Below, one piece after another: positions 36,324 through 45,728 of a stretch of 64,000 bases of DNA. The position numbers and the translations under genes are program-made. The stretch comes from Mastigocoleus testarum BC008. Lineage in GTDB: Bacteria > Cyanobacteriota > Cyanobacteriia > Cyanobacteriales > Nostocaceae. How positions within the stretch are numbered: the first letter of the stretch is position 1; every line of letters begins with the position of its first letter. Below the pieces are notes generated by a model. It saw only the letters and a program-made list of their open reading frames with translations, made no database searches and had not been told where the DNA came from. The stretch lies in contig NZ_LMTZ01000089.1 in assembly GCF_001456025.1 (NCBI RefSeq), forward strand, positions 18,399-82,398, read 5' to 3'.

Positions 36324-37655
36324 ATGGATACACTTCCTATCGCTCGGTACAGATTTTTTCAGCAACTAGATCCTATGTCTGTGTTGCAAAGAATAAATAC
36401 TGAGTATGCAAATGGTCATTTACAAGTCTTTAGTCCATTACGTTCTTGGTCATTTTATACAGAGAATAGCAAAATCATTTATGCATGTTACTCAGATAAT
36501 ATGCTTGATTTATTGTCTCAGAATATTCGCTATTTAATTGATAGTGACCGAAATATTTATCAAGAAATATGTCATCATTTACAGAGAATATTGAGTAGGA
36601 AAGATGAAGATGATGCTTCGTTTAGAGATAAAGGGTATTTAGCTATCTGTTGGCTAGTCCATAAAAAATATATTGATCCACCTCAAGCAGGTGCATTAAT
36701 AGAAAATTTAGCGCTGGACTTGATGAGGTCTTTCTTATCTTTAGAGCAGGGAAGCTATGATTTTACTCCTAGAAGTTTTTTGGAAGAGCTACCAAAGTTC
36801 AATTATATAGATTGGCATTCACTTGTAGAACGTTGTCAGAAGCCTAATAATATCGCCAATAAACACTCACCAAGAAATCAATATGATTCTGCGTCACCAT
36901 TGAGTAATGCTCCTCCAAGTACATCACGACAACACAACAGCTACCTATCACCAACAAGACAAAGAACTAGTCAAAGCATTAGTAATACTCAAAAAACTGT
37001 AATGAAATCTAGTCAAAATATGGAATCAGATGATAATATGCCATCTCGCTCATCTTCAGAGCAGCCTGACAAGAGTTATTCTGTTATAGATTTAGTGGAT
37101 AACTACAATAGTATTCTTCCCGAGAATGTTAGTGGTGTAGATCTAAATGTCCAAAGTCTAAACCAGCAAATAAACGACCAAAATAACAGCACGCATTTAA
37201 TAGACTATTCTCAAATCAAATCATCATTACAAATTAATGATTTCAATTATCAAAACAATGATAATCAGTCATCAATACACAGTACAAAATATACGATAGT
37301 TTGTATCGACGATAGTCCAGCAGTCTTAAATGCAATCAAAAATTATTTGGACGATCAGATTTTTTCTGTAGTTGGCATCAAAGATCCATTAAAAGCATTG
37401 ATGCAAATAATTCGTTTAAAACCGGATCTAGTTTTGTTAGATATTGGAATGCCTAACCTAGATGGCTATGAACTGTGTTCTTTGCTGCGTAAACATTCAT
37501 ACTTTAAAAGTACCCCAGTAATTATGGTCACGGGTAGAACTGGGTTTGTTGATCGAGCTAAAGCAAAATTGGTTAGAGCATCTGGTTATTTAACTAAGCC
37601 ATTTACACAAGGAGATTTACTGAAAGTAGTGTTCCAGCATCTCGATATTCTATAA
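36324..37655 (+). CDS. pixG: PatA-type response regulator PixG
   Basis: 443 residues: an N-terminal PatA-N (PATAN/DUF4388-like) domain at about 1-175, a Ser/Asn/Gln-rich disordered linker (about 178-325), and a C-terminal receiver domain from TIVCIDDSPAVLNA with the phospho-acceptor D373 (LLDIGMPNLDGYELC) and the conserved Thr/Lys (VTGRTG, YLTKPF). Gene order with CheY, CheW, MCP and CheA partners matches Synechocystis pixGHIJL. There it directs positive phototaxis by type IV pili. PilG-like paralogues have the same layout, so the pix name depends on the photoreceptor gene downstream. Confidence 0.87.
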   Translation: MDTLPIARYRFFQQLDPMSVLQRINTEYANGHLQVFSPLRSWSFYTENSKIIYACYSDNMLDLLSQNIRYLIDSDRNIYQEICHHLQRILSRKDEDDASFRDKGYLAICWLVHKKYIDPPQAGALIENLALDLMRSFLSLEQGSYDFTPRSFLEELPKFNYIDWHSLVERCQKPNNIANKHSPRNQYDSASPLSNAPPSTSRQHNSYLSPTRQRTSQSISNTQKTVMKSSQNMESDDNMPSRSSSEQPDKSYSVIDLVDNYNSILPENVSGVDLNVQSLNQQINDQNNSTHLIDYSQIKSSLQINDFNYQNNDNQSSIHSTKYTIVCIDDSPAVLNAIKNYLDDQIFSVVGIKDPLKALMQIIRLKPDLVLLDIGMPNLDGYELCSLLRKHSYFKSTPVIMVTGRTGFVDRAKAKLVRASGYLTKPFTQGDLLKVVFQHLDIL

Positions 37656-37707
37656 GCGTTCGCATAATTACAAATAGATATGTTAGTGGATTCAGAGAGG
37701 TTAAAGA

Positions 37708-38094
37708 GTGAAAGCAAACTGTTTTGATACTGTTCTGATAGTGGAGGATTCTCCGAGCGAGTTGGAGCTTATGAGCTATTATCTTGCTAATAGCGGCTAC
37801 AACATTATCAAAGCTACAGGTGGGAAGGAGGCTTTTGAAATAGCACTAGAAAGCAAGCCAGACATAATCGTAACTGATATCGTAATGCCTGGAATGAGTG
37901 GCTTCGAGTTATGTCGTTGCTTAAAAAGAAATCCAGATACGAAAAAAGTACCAATCGTTGTTTGTACTTCTAAAAACCAAGAAATAGATCGTTTGTGGGG
38001 TATAAGGCAGGGGGCTGATATTTATCTCACTAAACCCTATAGTCGCGAACAATTATTAAATGCAATTAAATCGTTAACAGAAGAAATTGCTTGA
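37708..38094 (+). CDS. pixH: CheY-like response regulator PixH
   Basis: 128 residues from GTG, with AGAGAGG about 9-15 bases upstream. It is a single receiver domain: LIVEDSPSELELM acidic pocket, D57 in VTDIVMPGMSGFELCR, VVCTSKNQEIDRLW, and YLTKPYSREQLL with the conserved Lys. It is probably phosphorylated by the CheA-type kinase encoded downstream and competes with or follows PixG. It lies 52 bases after pixG and 12 bases before the CheW gene. Confidence 0.88.
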   Translation: MKANCFDTVLIVEDSPSELELMSYYLANSGYNIIKATGGKEAFEIALESKPDIIVTDIVMPGMSGFELCRCLKRNPDTKKVPIVVCTSKNQEIDRLWGIRQGADIYLTKPYSREQLLNAIKSLTEEIA

Positions 38095-38106
38095 TTTTAA
38101 AATCAA

Positions 38107-38604
38107 ATGAATAATTTAAACAATAACTTAACGATAAATAAAAGTCAAAGTTCTTTGGCAGATACTTATCTCAAGTTTCAACTAAATGAATTTACTTATG
38201 CTGCATTACCAGTTAAATATTTACATGAAGTAGTTGTAGTGCCAGTTGAGTCCATCCCTTCTATTCCAAATATGCCTGCTTGCGTCTTAGGACTAATCAA
38301 CTGGCGAAGTCGTATCATTTGGGTAATTGATTTACCAAATATGTTAAATTTAGAGACTAATAATCGTACTTGCAGACAACATAAGATACTTGTTATTCAA
38401 GCAGAATCTACATCCTTAGCTTTAGTAGTACCAGAAATTATTGGTACTACTAGATTAGTAGCAAATGAGATAGAGTCTCCTCAAGAAAAATTCTCTTCCG
38501 ATCTGGTTCCTTATTTACGAGGATGGGTTTTACAGAACCAAGAGCAAATTTTAGTATTAAATACACAAGCTATTTTGCAATCTGCAATTTTTCATAATAA
38601 TTAG
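38107..38604 (+). CDS. pixI: CheW-like adaptor PixI
   Basis: 165 residues with the CheW fold: YLKFQLNEFTYAALPVKYLHEVVVVPVESIPSIPNMPACVLGLINWRSRIIWVIDL is spread over residues about 20-75 and carries the typical GLINWR segment. It couples the GAF-containing transducer to the CheA kinase. It is closely packed between the receiver gene and the transducer gene (68 bases before pixJ). Confidence 0.88.
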   Translation: MNNLNNNLTINKSQSSLADTYLKFQLNEFTYAALPVKYLHEVVVVPVESIPSIPNMPACVLGLINWRSRIIWVIDLPNMLNLETNNRTCRQHKILVIQAESTSLALVVPEIIGTTRLVANEIESPQEKFSSDLVPYLRGWVLQNQEQILVLNTQAILQSAIFHNN

Positions 38605-38672
38605 CAGTTTTGAACAATCAGCCATCACTCTAGAAACGGCATTCTTCACAATATATAATTAGAGAGAATTTA

Positions 38673-41336
38673 TTGATGCTTGATAAAAAAGTTAATTTTG
38701 ATCGAGAAAGTTTTAACTCAGAATTAGAAAATAAAATCCCTTATACAAATGATACTTTGGGTAATTCAAAAAATGGAGTTAAGTCTTTACCAAATACCGT
38801 AATTCAAAAAAAAATTCGAGGTAATAACTCCGATAAGAATCGTTTGAGTTCATTCTTACAACAGACAAACTTGCGTACCAAAGCTATTGCTTTTTCTGTT
38901 AGTTTGGGAACTCTTCCTGTATTAATATTTGGTTCTATTACTCATCATTTTATTCATAAATCAATCTACTCGATTACACACAGCACGCCCCATAGTGACG
39001 AAGTAGAACTAATTAAAGAAGATACTCACAATCATGTTTTTATGACCATCGCCCTAGCAACCTTATTGACAGGGTTAATTGCTAGCGGAGCAGGTGTAAT
39101 TGTTGCTAATCGTATAGTTTTAAGAATTCTTGCGGCAACTTTTACCGTTAAATCTTTAGCGAAGGGTAATCTTCACAATCGAGTTGCAGTTAGTGGAAAC
39201 GATGAAATCGCGGCTTTGGGATTTCATATTAACCGCATGGCAGACCAATTAGAAGAAGTTCTCCTTCAGCAAAGAAGTGAAGCAGAACAATTAAAGTTAT
39301 TTACCAATAGCTTAATTTCTATTCGTCATTCTGCTAACCCAGAGACTTTAATGAATGCAGCAGTGACGGAAGTTCGCCGTTCATTAAACGTTGATCGCGT
39401 TGTGGTTTATCGCTTTGATTTTCAGGGAGGAGGGGAGGTAATAGCTGAGTCTGCAGCGTCTGACATTCCTCAAGCCCTAGGAGAAAAAATTCAAGATAAT
39501 TGTATTACTCAAGAGTTGGTCGAAGCTTATAAAAACGGTCGGGTTTTAGCAGTTAATAATGTCTTTGAAGCTGGATTTGCACCCGAACATTTGCAGTTAA
39601 TGGAAAGGTTGCGCGTTAAATCAAGTCTGATTACACCTATTGTCAAAGATAATCAACTATTTGGTTTTCTCATAGCTCATAATTGCCACACAGTTCGTTT
39701 TTGGCAATCTTATGAAGTTAACTTTGTCCAGCAACTAGCAATCCAGGTCGGGATAACCTTAGAAAGGGTTCGTTTGCTAGAAGATACTCAAATATTGAAG
39801 AACTTTGCGGTACATTTATCGAGTTCTCTGAGCATACCCGAAATTTATAATATGGCAGTTCAAAATGTTCGGAATGCTTTGCTGGCGGACAGAGTTGTCA
39901 TCTACAAATTTAACGAGGATTTACCAGGCAAAATTGTTGCTGAATCAGTGCTAGCTGGTTGTCCTTCCAGTGTGGGAGTGGAAATTAACGACCCCTGCTG
40001 TAAAGACTATATAGAAAAATATCAGCAGGGTCAAATATTAGCTATCAATAATATCTACGAAGCTAATCTCACTGAGTGTTATCAGCAACAACTAGAAAGC
40101 TTTGGTGTTAAAGCCAATTTAGTTGCGCCAATTTTGGTAGGAAATAAGTTATTAGGCTTACTAATTGCTCATCAATGCATACAACCTCGTACTTGGGAAC
40201 AATCAGAAATAGATTTGCTTGAGCAATTTGCTAGGATTTTGGGGATGAGCATCGAACGAGCAAACCTCCTAGAAATTACCGAACAAGCTCTGGAAGCAGC
40301 AGAGATCAGTTCTAAGCAACAACGGGAACAAAAAGAACAACTTCAACAAGAACTTCTCAGACTGCTAAATGATATTGAAGCTGCAGCAGAAGGAGATTTG
40401 ACAGTAAGGGCTGAAGTTACCAATGGAGAAATGGGTACTGTTGCTGACTTCTTTAATTCAATCATTGAAAGTTTGCGGGAAACTGTGACTCAAGTTAAGC
40501 ATGCAGCTAGTGAGGTAAATGTAGCCATTTCCGATAACTCTGGAGCAATTAACGAGCTAACTACAGAAGCTCTTCGACAAGCAGAAGAGGTCAACCGCAC
40601 CCTAGACTCAGTTGGGGAGATGCGAATCTCAATTAAAGATATTGCAATCAGTGCTCGTAAAGCCGCTTCAGTGGCTCGTACTGCGTATAAAACTGCTGAA
40701 ACTGGCGGAACAGCCATGGACTTGACCGTAGAAAATATCTTAAGCCTTCGGGAAACCATTGGAGAAACAGCCAAAAAAGTTAAACGTTTGGGAGAATCTT
40801 CACAACAAATATCCCGAGTTGTTTCATTAATTAATCAGATTGCAGTTCAAACAAACTTGTTAGCTATTAATGCTGGTATTGAGGCTGCTCGTGCTGGTGA
40901 AGGAAGTCAAGGTTTCGCTGTAGTTGCTGAAGAAGTATCATCTTTAGCAGCCCGTAGTGCCTCGGCCACTACAGAAATAGAAGGTATAGTTGCAAACATT
41001 CAAAGAGAGACTAGTGAAGTTGTTAAAGCAATGGAATTAGGTACTTCTCAGGTTGTAGAAGGGACTCGTTTGGTAGAAGATACTAAAGACTGTTTGTATC
41101 AAATATTGGATGTATCTCGTCAAATCGATGAACTCGTACAATCTATTTCTTCAGCAACAGTCTCTCAGGTTCAAACATCGAAACAAGTTGCACATTTAAT
41201 GAGAGAAGTCGCCCAACTGTCAGAAATGACAAGTGAATCATCCCATAAAGTTTCTGCTTCTCTGGAAAAAACAGTAGAAATTTCCCATGAATTACAATCT
41301 AGTGTTGGCACTTTCAAAATCAACCCTGATTCGTAG
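38673..41336 (+). CDS. pixJ: Methyl-accepting phototaxis receptor PixJ with cyanobacteriochrome-type GAF domain
   Basis: 887 residues. Two hydrophobic segments (about 70-90 and 120-148) frame a small loop, followed by a HAMP domain (about 145-200). GAF1 (about 215-365) and GAF2 (about 385-535) come next. A second HAMP-like linker precedes the methyl-accepting domain with hairpin tip NQIAVQTNLLAINAGIEAAR. GAF2 contains D440-P-C442-C and T-E-C469-Y. These correspond in position and spacing to the DXCF and canonical bilin-binding cysteines of TePixJ-type photoreceptors. GAF1 has D275-N-C277 but Glu305 where the canonical Cys should be. The domain order and length match PixJ of Synechocystis. Confidence 0.88.
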   Translation: MMLDKKVNFDRESFNSELENKIPYTNDTLGNSKNGVKSLPNTVIQKKIRGNNSDKNRLSSFLQQTNLRTKAIAFSVSLGTLPVLIFGSITHHFIHKSIYSITHSTPHSDEVELIKEDTHNHVFMTIALATLLTGLIASGAGVIVANRIVLRILAATFTVKSLAKGNLHNRVAVSGNDEIAALGFHINRMADQLEEVLLQQRSEAEQLKLFTNSLISIRHSANPETLMNAAVTEVRRSLNVDRVVVYRFDFQGGGEVIAESAASDIPQALGEKIQDNCITQELVEAYKNGRVLAVNNVFEAGFAPEHLQLMERLRVKSSLITPIVKDNQLFGFLIAHNCHTVRFWQSYEVNFVQQLAIQVGITLERVRLLEDTQILKNFAVHLSSSLSIPEIYNMAVQNVRNALLADRVVIYKFNEDLPGKIVAESVLAGCPSSVGVEINDPCCKDYIEKYQQGQILAINNIYEANLTECYQQQLESFGVKANLVAPILVGNKLLGLLIAHQCIQPRTWEQSEIDLLEQFARILGMSIERANLLEITEQALEAAEISSKQQREQKEQLQQELLRLLNDIEAAAEGDLTVRAEVTNGEMGTVADFFNSIIESLRETVTQVKHAASEVNVAISDNSGAINELTTEALRQAEEVNRTLDSVGEMRISIKDIAISARKAASVARTAYKTAETGGTAMDLTVENILSLRETIGETAKKVKRLGESSQQISRVVSLINQIAVQTNLLAINAGIEAARAGEGSQGFAVVAEEVSSLAARSASATTEIEGIVANIQRETSEVVKAMELGTSQVVEGTRLVEDTKDCLYQILDVSRQIDELVQSISSATVSQVQTSKQVAHLMREVAQLSEMTSESSHKVSASLEKTVEISHELQSSVGTFKINPDS

Positions 41337-41783
41337 AAAGTAAATTGCTAGTGGTTAAATTTTGCTTGTATCAAATACTAGTGTCTTGCTGATAGCCAAA
41401 ATTTAATCATTAGCGATTCTATACTATGTGATTTAGAAAAAATTAATAATTTTCATAAAATTCACAACTTTGAGATAATTATTTTTAGAAAAACATTAGT
41501 TCTTGATCGATTCACCCCATATGTTTTACAGATAAATTGAGCAAATGTAAGTTTAGTAAATATAAATTTAGTAAAAGGTACATAGGGTAGAAGATAAATT
41601 TAGTATAAGGACAGTAACATAATGCATAAAAACTGTCTTATGTCTTAAATAATAAGATATCGGAATAAGGGGATATAAATTAAATATGAATATGTGTACG
41701 CATTTAAACTAAATCTAGATTTAAAGAAATACCCAGCAAATAAAAACAATATTTGAATCATAACTTGGATAACTAATAAACAT
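41337..41783. other. Spacer between pixJ and pixL
   Basis: 447 strongly AT-rich bases without an ORF. AAATTTAGTA-like words recur at 41564-41610. There is no second transducer gene here, in contrast to the pixJ1-pixJ2 arrangement known in Synechocystis. pixL may have its own promoter. Confidence 0.45.
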
Positions 41784-44777
41784 ATGTACGAGAATAAAGA
41801 GTTAGAAATTCAAAAACTATTTCTAGAAGAAGCTACCGATTATCTGAATACTTTAGAAGACTTTTTATTAGGAGTAAAATATACTTATCGTATTGAAATT
41901 GAAAAAATCAACGCTGCTTTGAGAGCCGCTCATTCAATTAAAGGTGGTGCGGGTATCATGGGCTTTCGAATTCTGAGCGATCTTGCTCACCGCTTGGAAG
42001 ATGCCCTAAAAGTTCTCAAAAACCAAAATAAGTCACTGGAGATTGATGATGAACTACAAGGTTTGTTACTGTCTAGCATTGATTTTTTAAGACAGATAGT
42101 AGATTTTCATTCTCAAGGTCAACTGATATCAGAAGAATGGTTGCAAAATTATTGCTATCCAGTTTTTGAGAACTTACATCAAACTTTAGGAGATCCAGTA
42201 CCTGAAAGTTTTGACCCAGTATCACCAGAAGAAAATTCTCAAGAGATAATACCTTTAATTTTCCAAACCGAAGTAGAAGAATCTTTACAACGCCTCGAGT
42301 CATTACTCGGAGGTGGTGAAACCTCCGGTTTATCAGAGGAGTTAGCAATGATGGCTGCTGGTTTAGGTGGCTTGGGAGAAATGCTACAAATAGAAGCTTT
42401 TACCAAGTTGTGTGAGTCAGTTGCATATCATCTCGCAACTACTGACAATGAAGAAGTAATTGTAGAAATCGCTAATACAGCATTAAAAGCATGGCGAAAT
42501 TCTCAGGCATTAATCTTAACTAATCAATTTAACAATTTACCGAACGCAATTGATTGTGATTTTGATATAACTGCAGCAGTCTCTAGTAAAGCAGAAGTTG
42601 ACACAAGTGAAACCAAAGTTCCGACTTCTCCAGAATTAGATGATTCTTTAGATGCATCAATCTTTGCTGACATCATTAATTCTCCAGCACCTCAACGTCC
42701 CGAAAAATCTGCTGTCGAGAAAACATTATTTGGAGATGAGGATTTTATAGGAACTGCGCAGCAACCTCAACAATCACAAACACACCAATTAGTAACTCCA
42801 CACAATCATTCCGAACATCACGAAAATACTGTCAGGATTCCTGTTAAACAACTAGAAGAGATTAATGATTTATTTAGTGAATTAACAATTGAACGTCACA
42901 GTTTTGACTTCCAATTAGTAAGGCTGCAAAAACTGATTCGCAATTTAAATCAACGCGTTCAAACACTAGAAACCGAGAATTATGCTCTGCGCACAGCCTA
43001 TGACCGATTAGTTTTTAAAATACCTGCTCTAAGAGCAACAAAATATCAATCGAAGACTTCGGAAGAAAATGATAAACATACTCATATAAAAAGCCTCACT
43101 AATAAATTTGATACTTTAGAGTTAGATTCCTATGACGAAATCCATATGCTATTTCAAGCAGTTATGGAAACCGTCGTTCAAATTCAAGAGGTAGTTGCTG
43201 ATGTTGAGGTCAATCTAGAAGATGTTCAACAAGTCAAGCGCTCATTTAATAAGAATTCAAAATATTTACAAAATGCTCTTACCCAAGTAAGAATGCGTCC
43301 TCTATCAGATATTGTCGATCGCTTTCCTAGAGCGTTACGGGATATGAGTGTAGAGCATGGTAAAAACGTTCAATTGAAAATAGAAGGTGCTAATACCCTG
43401 ATTGAACGCAGTATCTTAGAGTCCTTGAACGAACCATTGATGCATATGATGCGTAATGCCTTCGATCATGGAATTGAAGAGCCAGCAACACGCTTAGCAT
43501 CAGGTAAATCAGAATCGGGAGTGATTGAGATCGCAGCCAAACATCATCGCAATCGCACCATAATTACTTTACGGGATGATGGCAGAGGAATTGATTTAGA
43601 GCAAATTCGCCAAAAAGCTCTAGCCATGGGCTTAGATGAGTCTCTATTAGCACAAGCAACGGAAGAAGAATTACTGTCACTGATTTTTGAACCAGGATTT
43701 AGTACAAACGAGCAAGTAACATCTTTGTCTGGTCGAGGGGTAGGCATGGATGTGGTGCGCAACAACCTCAAACAAGTCAGAGGCAATGTTACTGTTAATA
43801 CAGAACTTGGTAAGGGTACGACATTTACCCTCTCGGTTCCATTTACTCTTTCTGTCGCCAGGATTCTTTTAGTGGAATGCAATAGAATGTTATTAGCATT
43901 TCCCACTGATGTGGTTGAAGAAATTTTCTTACTAGAAGAAAGTCATATTTCTCAAGTAGATGATAATGAATTTGTCTACTGGCAAGATCGGAGATTGGCG
44001 TTAATTAGGTTGAATCAATATTTGAAATTTAATTGTCCTCGCTACGATAACCCCGATCTAGAAACTCCAGCGGTTATCAATGCTGCCAGTGTGATAATTA
44101 TCAAGAGCGGGAATCAGCTAGTCGCAGTGCAACTAGATCGTACATGGGGTGAGATGGAAGTTGCAGTGCGCCAAGTGGAAAGTAGTATACCCTTACCACC
44201 TGGCTTTAGTAACTGTACTATTCTTGGTAATGGAAGAGTGGTACCCTTGGTTAGCATCAATGAATTACTGTATTGGATTGCTAGTAGTGAAGCTGTCAAT
44301 AACAATCAAAATGCTTCGCCAGAGATTGCAACTGGTGTATCTCCATCTTTGTTACTTTCAAACCACTCCATATCCAGAGTTAGAAGAAATACAATTTTGA
44401 TTGTTGATGATTCAATAAATGTCCGGCGTTTCTTAGCTTTAATGTTAGAAAAATCTGGATATTCAGTAGAACAAGCAAAAGATGGTCAAGATGCTTTAGA
44501 CAAATTAGGGTCTGGCTTGCAGGTTGAGGCTGTAATCTGTGATATTGAGATGCCACGAGTGGATGGTTATGGCTTTTTAGGTAGTATTAAATCGGTAAAA
44601 GAATCTAAGGATATACCCGTAATCATGCTTTCGTCTCGTAGTAGTAATAAGCATCGAAAGCTTGCAATGCAACTTGGTGCTGTCGCTTATTTTTCTAAAC
44701 CATACAACGAACAAGAATTATTACAAGCCTTGGAAGAAATTATTGCTGCACCTGCTTCTATGTTGAGCATGTCTTAG
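41784..44777 (+). CDS. pixL: CheA-type histidine kinase / receiver hybrid PixL
   Basis: 997 residues. The N-terminal Hpt domain has the phospho-accepting H50 in RAAHSIKGGAGIMGF. The middle contains a second, Hpt-like helical stretch without a clear histidine site (about 160-250) and an acidic linker. The dimerisation and ATPase parts show NEPLMHMMRNAFDHGIEEP (N box), DDGRGIDL (G1), GRGVGMDVV (G2) and GKGTTF. A CheW-like domain follows. The C-terminal receiver has D920 (CDIEMPRVDGYGF). It is the central kinase of the phototaxis pathway and presumably phosphorylates PixG and PixH. Confidence 0.92.
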   Translation: MYENKELEIQKLFLEEATDYLNTLEDFLLGVKYTYRIEIEKINAALRAAHSIKGGAGIMGFRILSDLAHRLEDALKVLKNQNKSLEIDDELQGLLLSSIDFLRQIVDFHSQGQLISEEWLQNYCYPVFENLHQTLGDPVPESFDPVSPEENSQEIIPLIFQTEVEESLQRLESLLGGGETSGLSEELAMMAAGLGGLGEMLQIEAFTKLCESVAYHLATTDNEEVIVEIANTALKAWRNSQALILTNQFNNLPNAIDCDFDITAAVSSKAEVDTSETKVPTSPELDDSLDASIFADIINSPAPQRPEKSAVEKTLFGDEDFIGTAQQPQQSQTHQLVTPHNHSEHHENTVRIPVKQLEEINDLFSELTIERHSFDFQLVRLQKLIRNLNQRVQTLETENYALRTAYDRLVFKIPALRATKYQSKTSEENDKHTHIKSLTNKFDTLELDSYDEIHMLFQAVMETVVQIQEVVADVEVNLEDVQQVKRSFNKNSKYLQNALTQVRMRPLSDIVDRFPRALRDMSVEHGKNVQLKIEGANTLIERSILESLNEPLMHMMRNAFDHGIEEPATRLASGKSESGVIEIAAKHHRNRTIITLRDDGRGIDLEQIRQKALAMGLDESLLAQATEEELLSLIFEPGFSTNEQVTSLSGRGVGMDVVRNNLKQVRGNVTVNTELGKGTTFTLSVPFTLSVARILLVECNRMLLAFPTDVVEEIFLLEESHISQVDDNEFVYWQDRRLALIRLNQYLKFNCPRYDNPDLETPAVINAASVIIIKSGNQLVAVQLDRTWGEMEVAVRQVESSIPLPPGFSNCTILGNGRVVPLVSINELLYWIASSEAVNNNQNASPEIATGVSPSLLLSNHSISRVRRNTILIVDDSINVRRFLALMLEKSGYSVEQAKDGQDALDKLGSGLQVEAVICDIEMPRVDGYGFLGSIKSVKESKDIPVIMLSSRSSNKHRKLAMQLGAVAYFSKPYNEQELLQALEEIIAAPASMLSMS

Positions 44778-44832
44778 ACTGTTTACTTGATGTATGTCAG
44801 AGGTAACATAAATCAGTATAAAATTCTGCATA

Positions 44833-44859
44833 AAACCCTCCTATGCTGAGTGAGGGTTT
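44833..44859 (+). terminator. Terminator-like hairpin after pixL
   Basis: AAACCCTC (44833-44840) and GAGGGTTT (44852-44859) form an 8-base stem about 55 bases after the pixL stop. The following sequence is TA-rich but lacks a long T run. Confidence 0.5.
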
Positions 44860-44951
44860 AATGTAATAAACATGATAGCTACTAAAGGTTAAAGGTTAGA
44901 GGTTAAAAAAATTATTATGAGATTTTACTAGGGTGCTGAAGCTATCAAAAA

Positions 44952-45437
44952 TTATTTTGTTTCTGTAATTCTCAATTGGTAGGGGAGATAATCATCTTCA
45001 TTGTAAGATCCGATCCAAATGTAATATTCTCCCGGAAGCCACTCACCTGTAATACCGGGGTTCTTACCTTCAAAATCGTCATTACACCAACTACCTCCGG
45101 GACCTTCAATCATCAGAGTTGTATCTTTCGGACTTTGCACCTGCAGTTTTAAATAATTAAACTTACTGGTTAGTTGAAGAGTATGATCTGGTTCTCTGTC
45201 AAAGAAACCTTTACACGGACCTGTAAGAGTTTCTGTTCTACCTGCAAGTTTATTCGCTGGAATTTTTCCACCACTCATACCGCGGACAACTAGTGGATCT
45301 GGGTCAAATTCGTTACCAATAATAATATCTTCAAAAATTGGTGCCGGAGTTTCATCCGCACGAGCAACAAACTTCATATTTGCTAAAGTTAGCAGAGTTA
45401 TTGTTAGCAAAGATAACTTTAAAATTTGATTTATCAT
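44952..45437 (-). CDS. Secreted protein of unknown function
   Basis: 161 residues with a signal peptide (MINQILKLSLLTITLLTLANMKFVARA). The mature part has PDPLVVRGMSGG, GPCKGFFDREPDHTL and GGSWCNDDFEGKNPGI, ending in WLPGEYYIWIGSYNEDDYLPYQLRIT. This resembles pre-peptidase-C-like beta-sandwich proteins common in cyanobacteria, with two likely disulfide cysteines. It is a single gene convergent with pixL. The function is unknown. Confidence 0.75.
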   Translation of the reverse strand: MINQILKLSLLTITLLTLANMKFVARADETPAPIFEDIIIGNEFDPDPLVVRGMSGGKIPANKLAGRTETLTGPCKGFFDREPDHTLQLTSKFNYLKLQVQSPKDTTLMIEGPGGSWCNDDFEGKNPGITGEWLPGEYYIWIGSYNEDDYLPYQLRITETK

Positions 45438-45605
45438 TATTATTTGCCATTCTGATTAGATGATTTTTAAGTAATTTGAATGACATTTATTTTACAAATC
45501 AAGTTCCCGATTAGAGAGTAATTGCTGATAAGTTTTTGGGTATTAATAAATTTTTTTACTGATATTAAGAGCTTGATATTGAATTGATAAATTTTGAATG
45601 GTAAC

Positions 45606-45644
45606 GGGTAATGGGTAATTGGAAAAACCTATTACCTATTACCA
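45606..45644. terminator. Heptamer-repeat hairpin near the gltX 3' end
   Basis: GGTAATGGGTAAT (45607-45619) pairs with ATTACCTATTACC (45631-45643) with one mismatch, and TGG/CCT-type bases extend toward a small A-rich loop. It is built of tandem GGTAAT(T/G) units. It lies downstream of gltX on the minus strand and could act as its terminator. Confidence 0.5.
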
Positions 45645-45728
45645 ATAATTACATATTAGTCATAGATCGATGATGACCCCAATGGTAACTTCAAAATCTA
45701 CGTTAATAAATATTTAGATATCTAGCCT

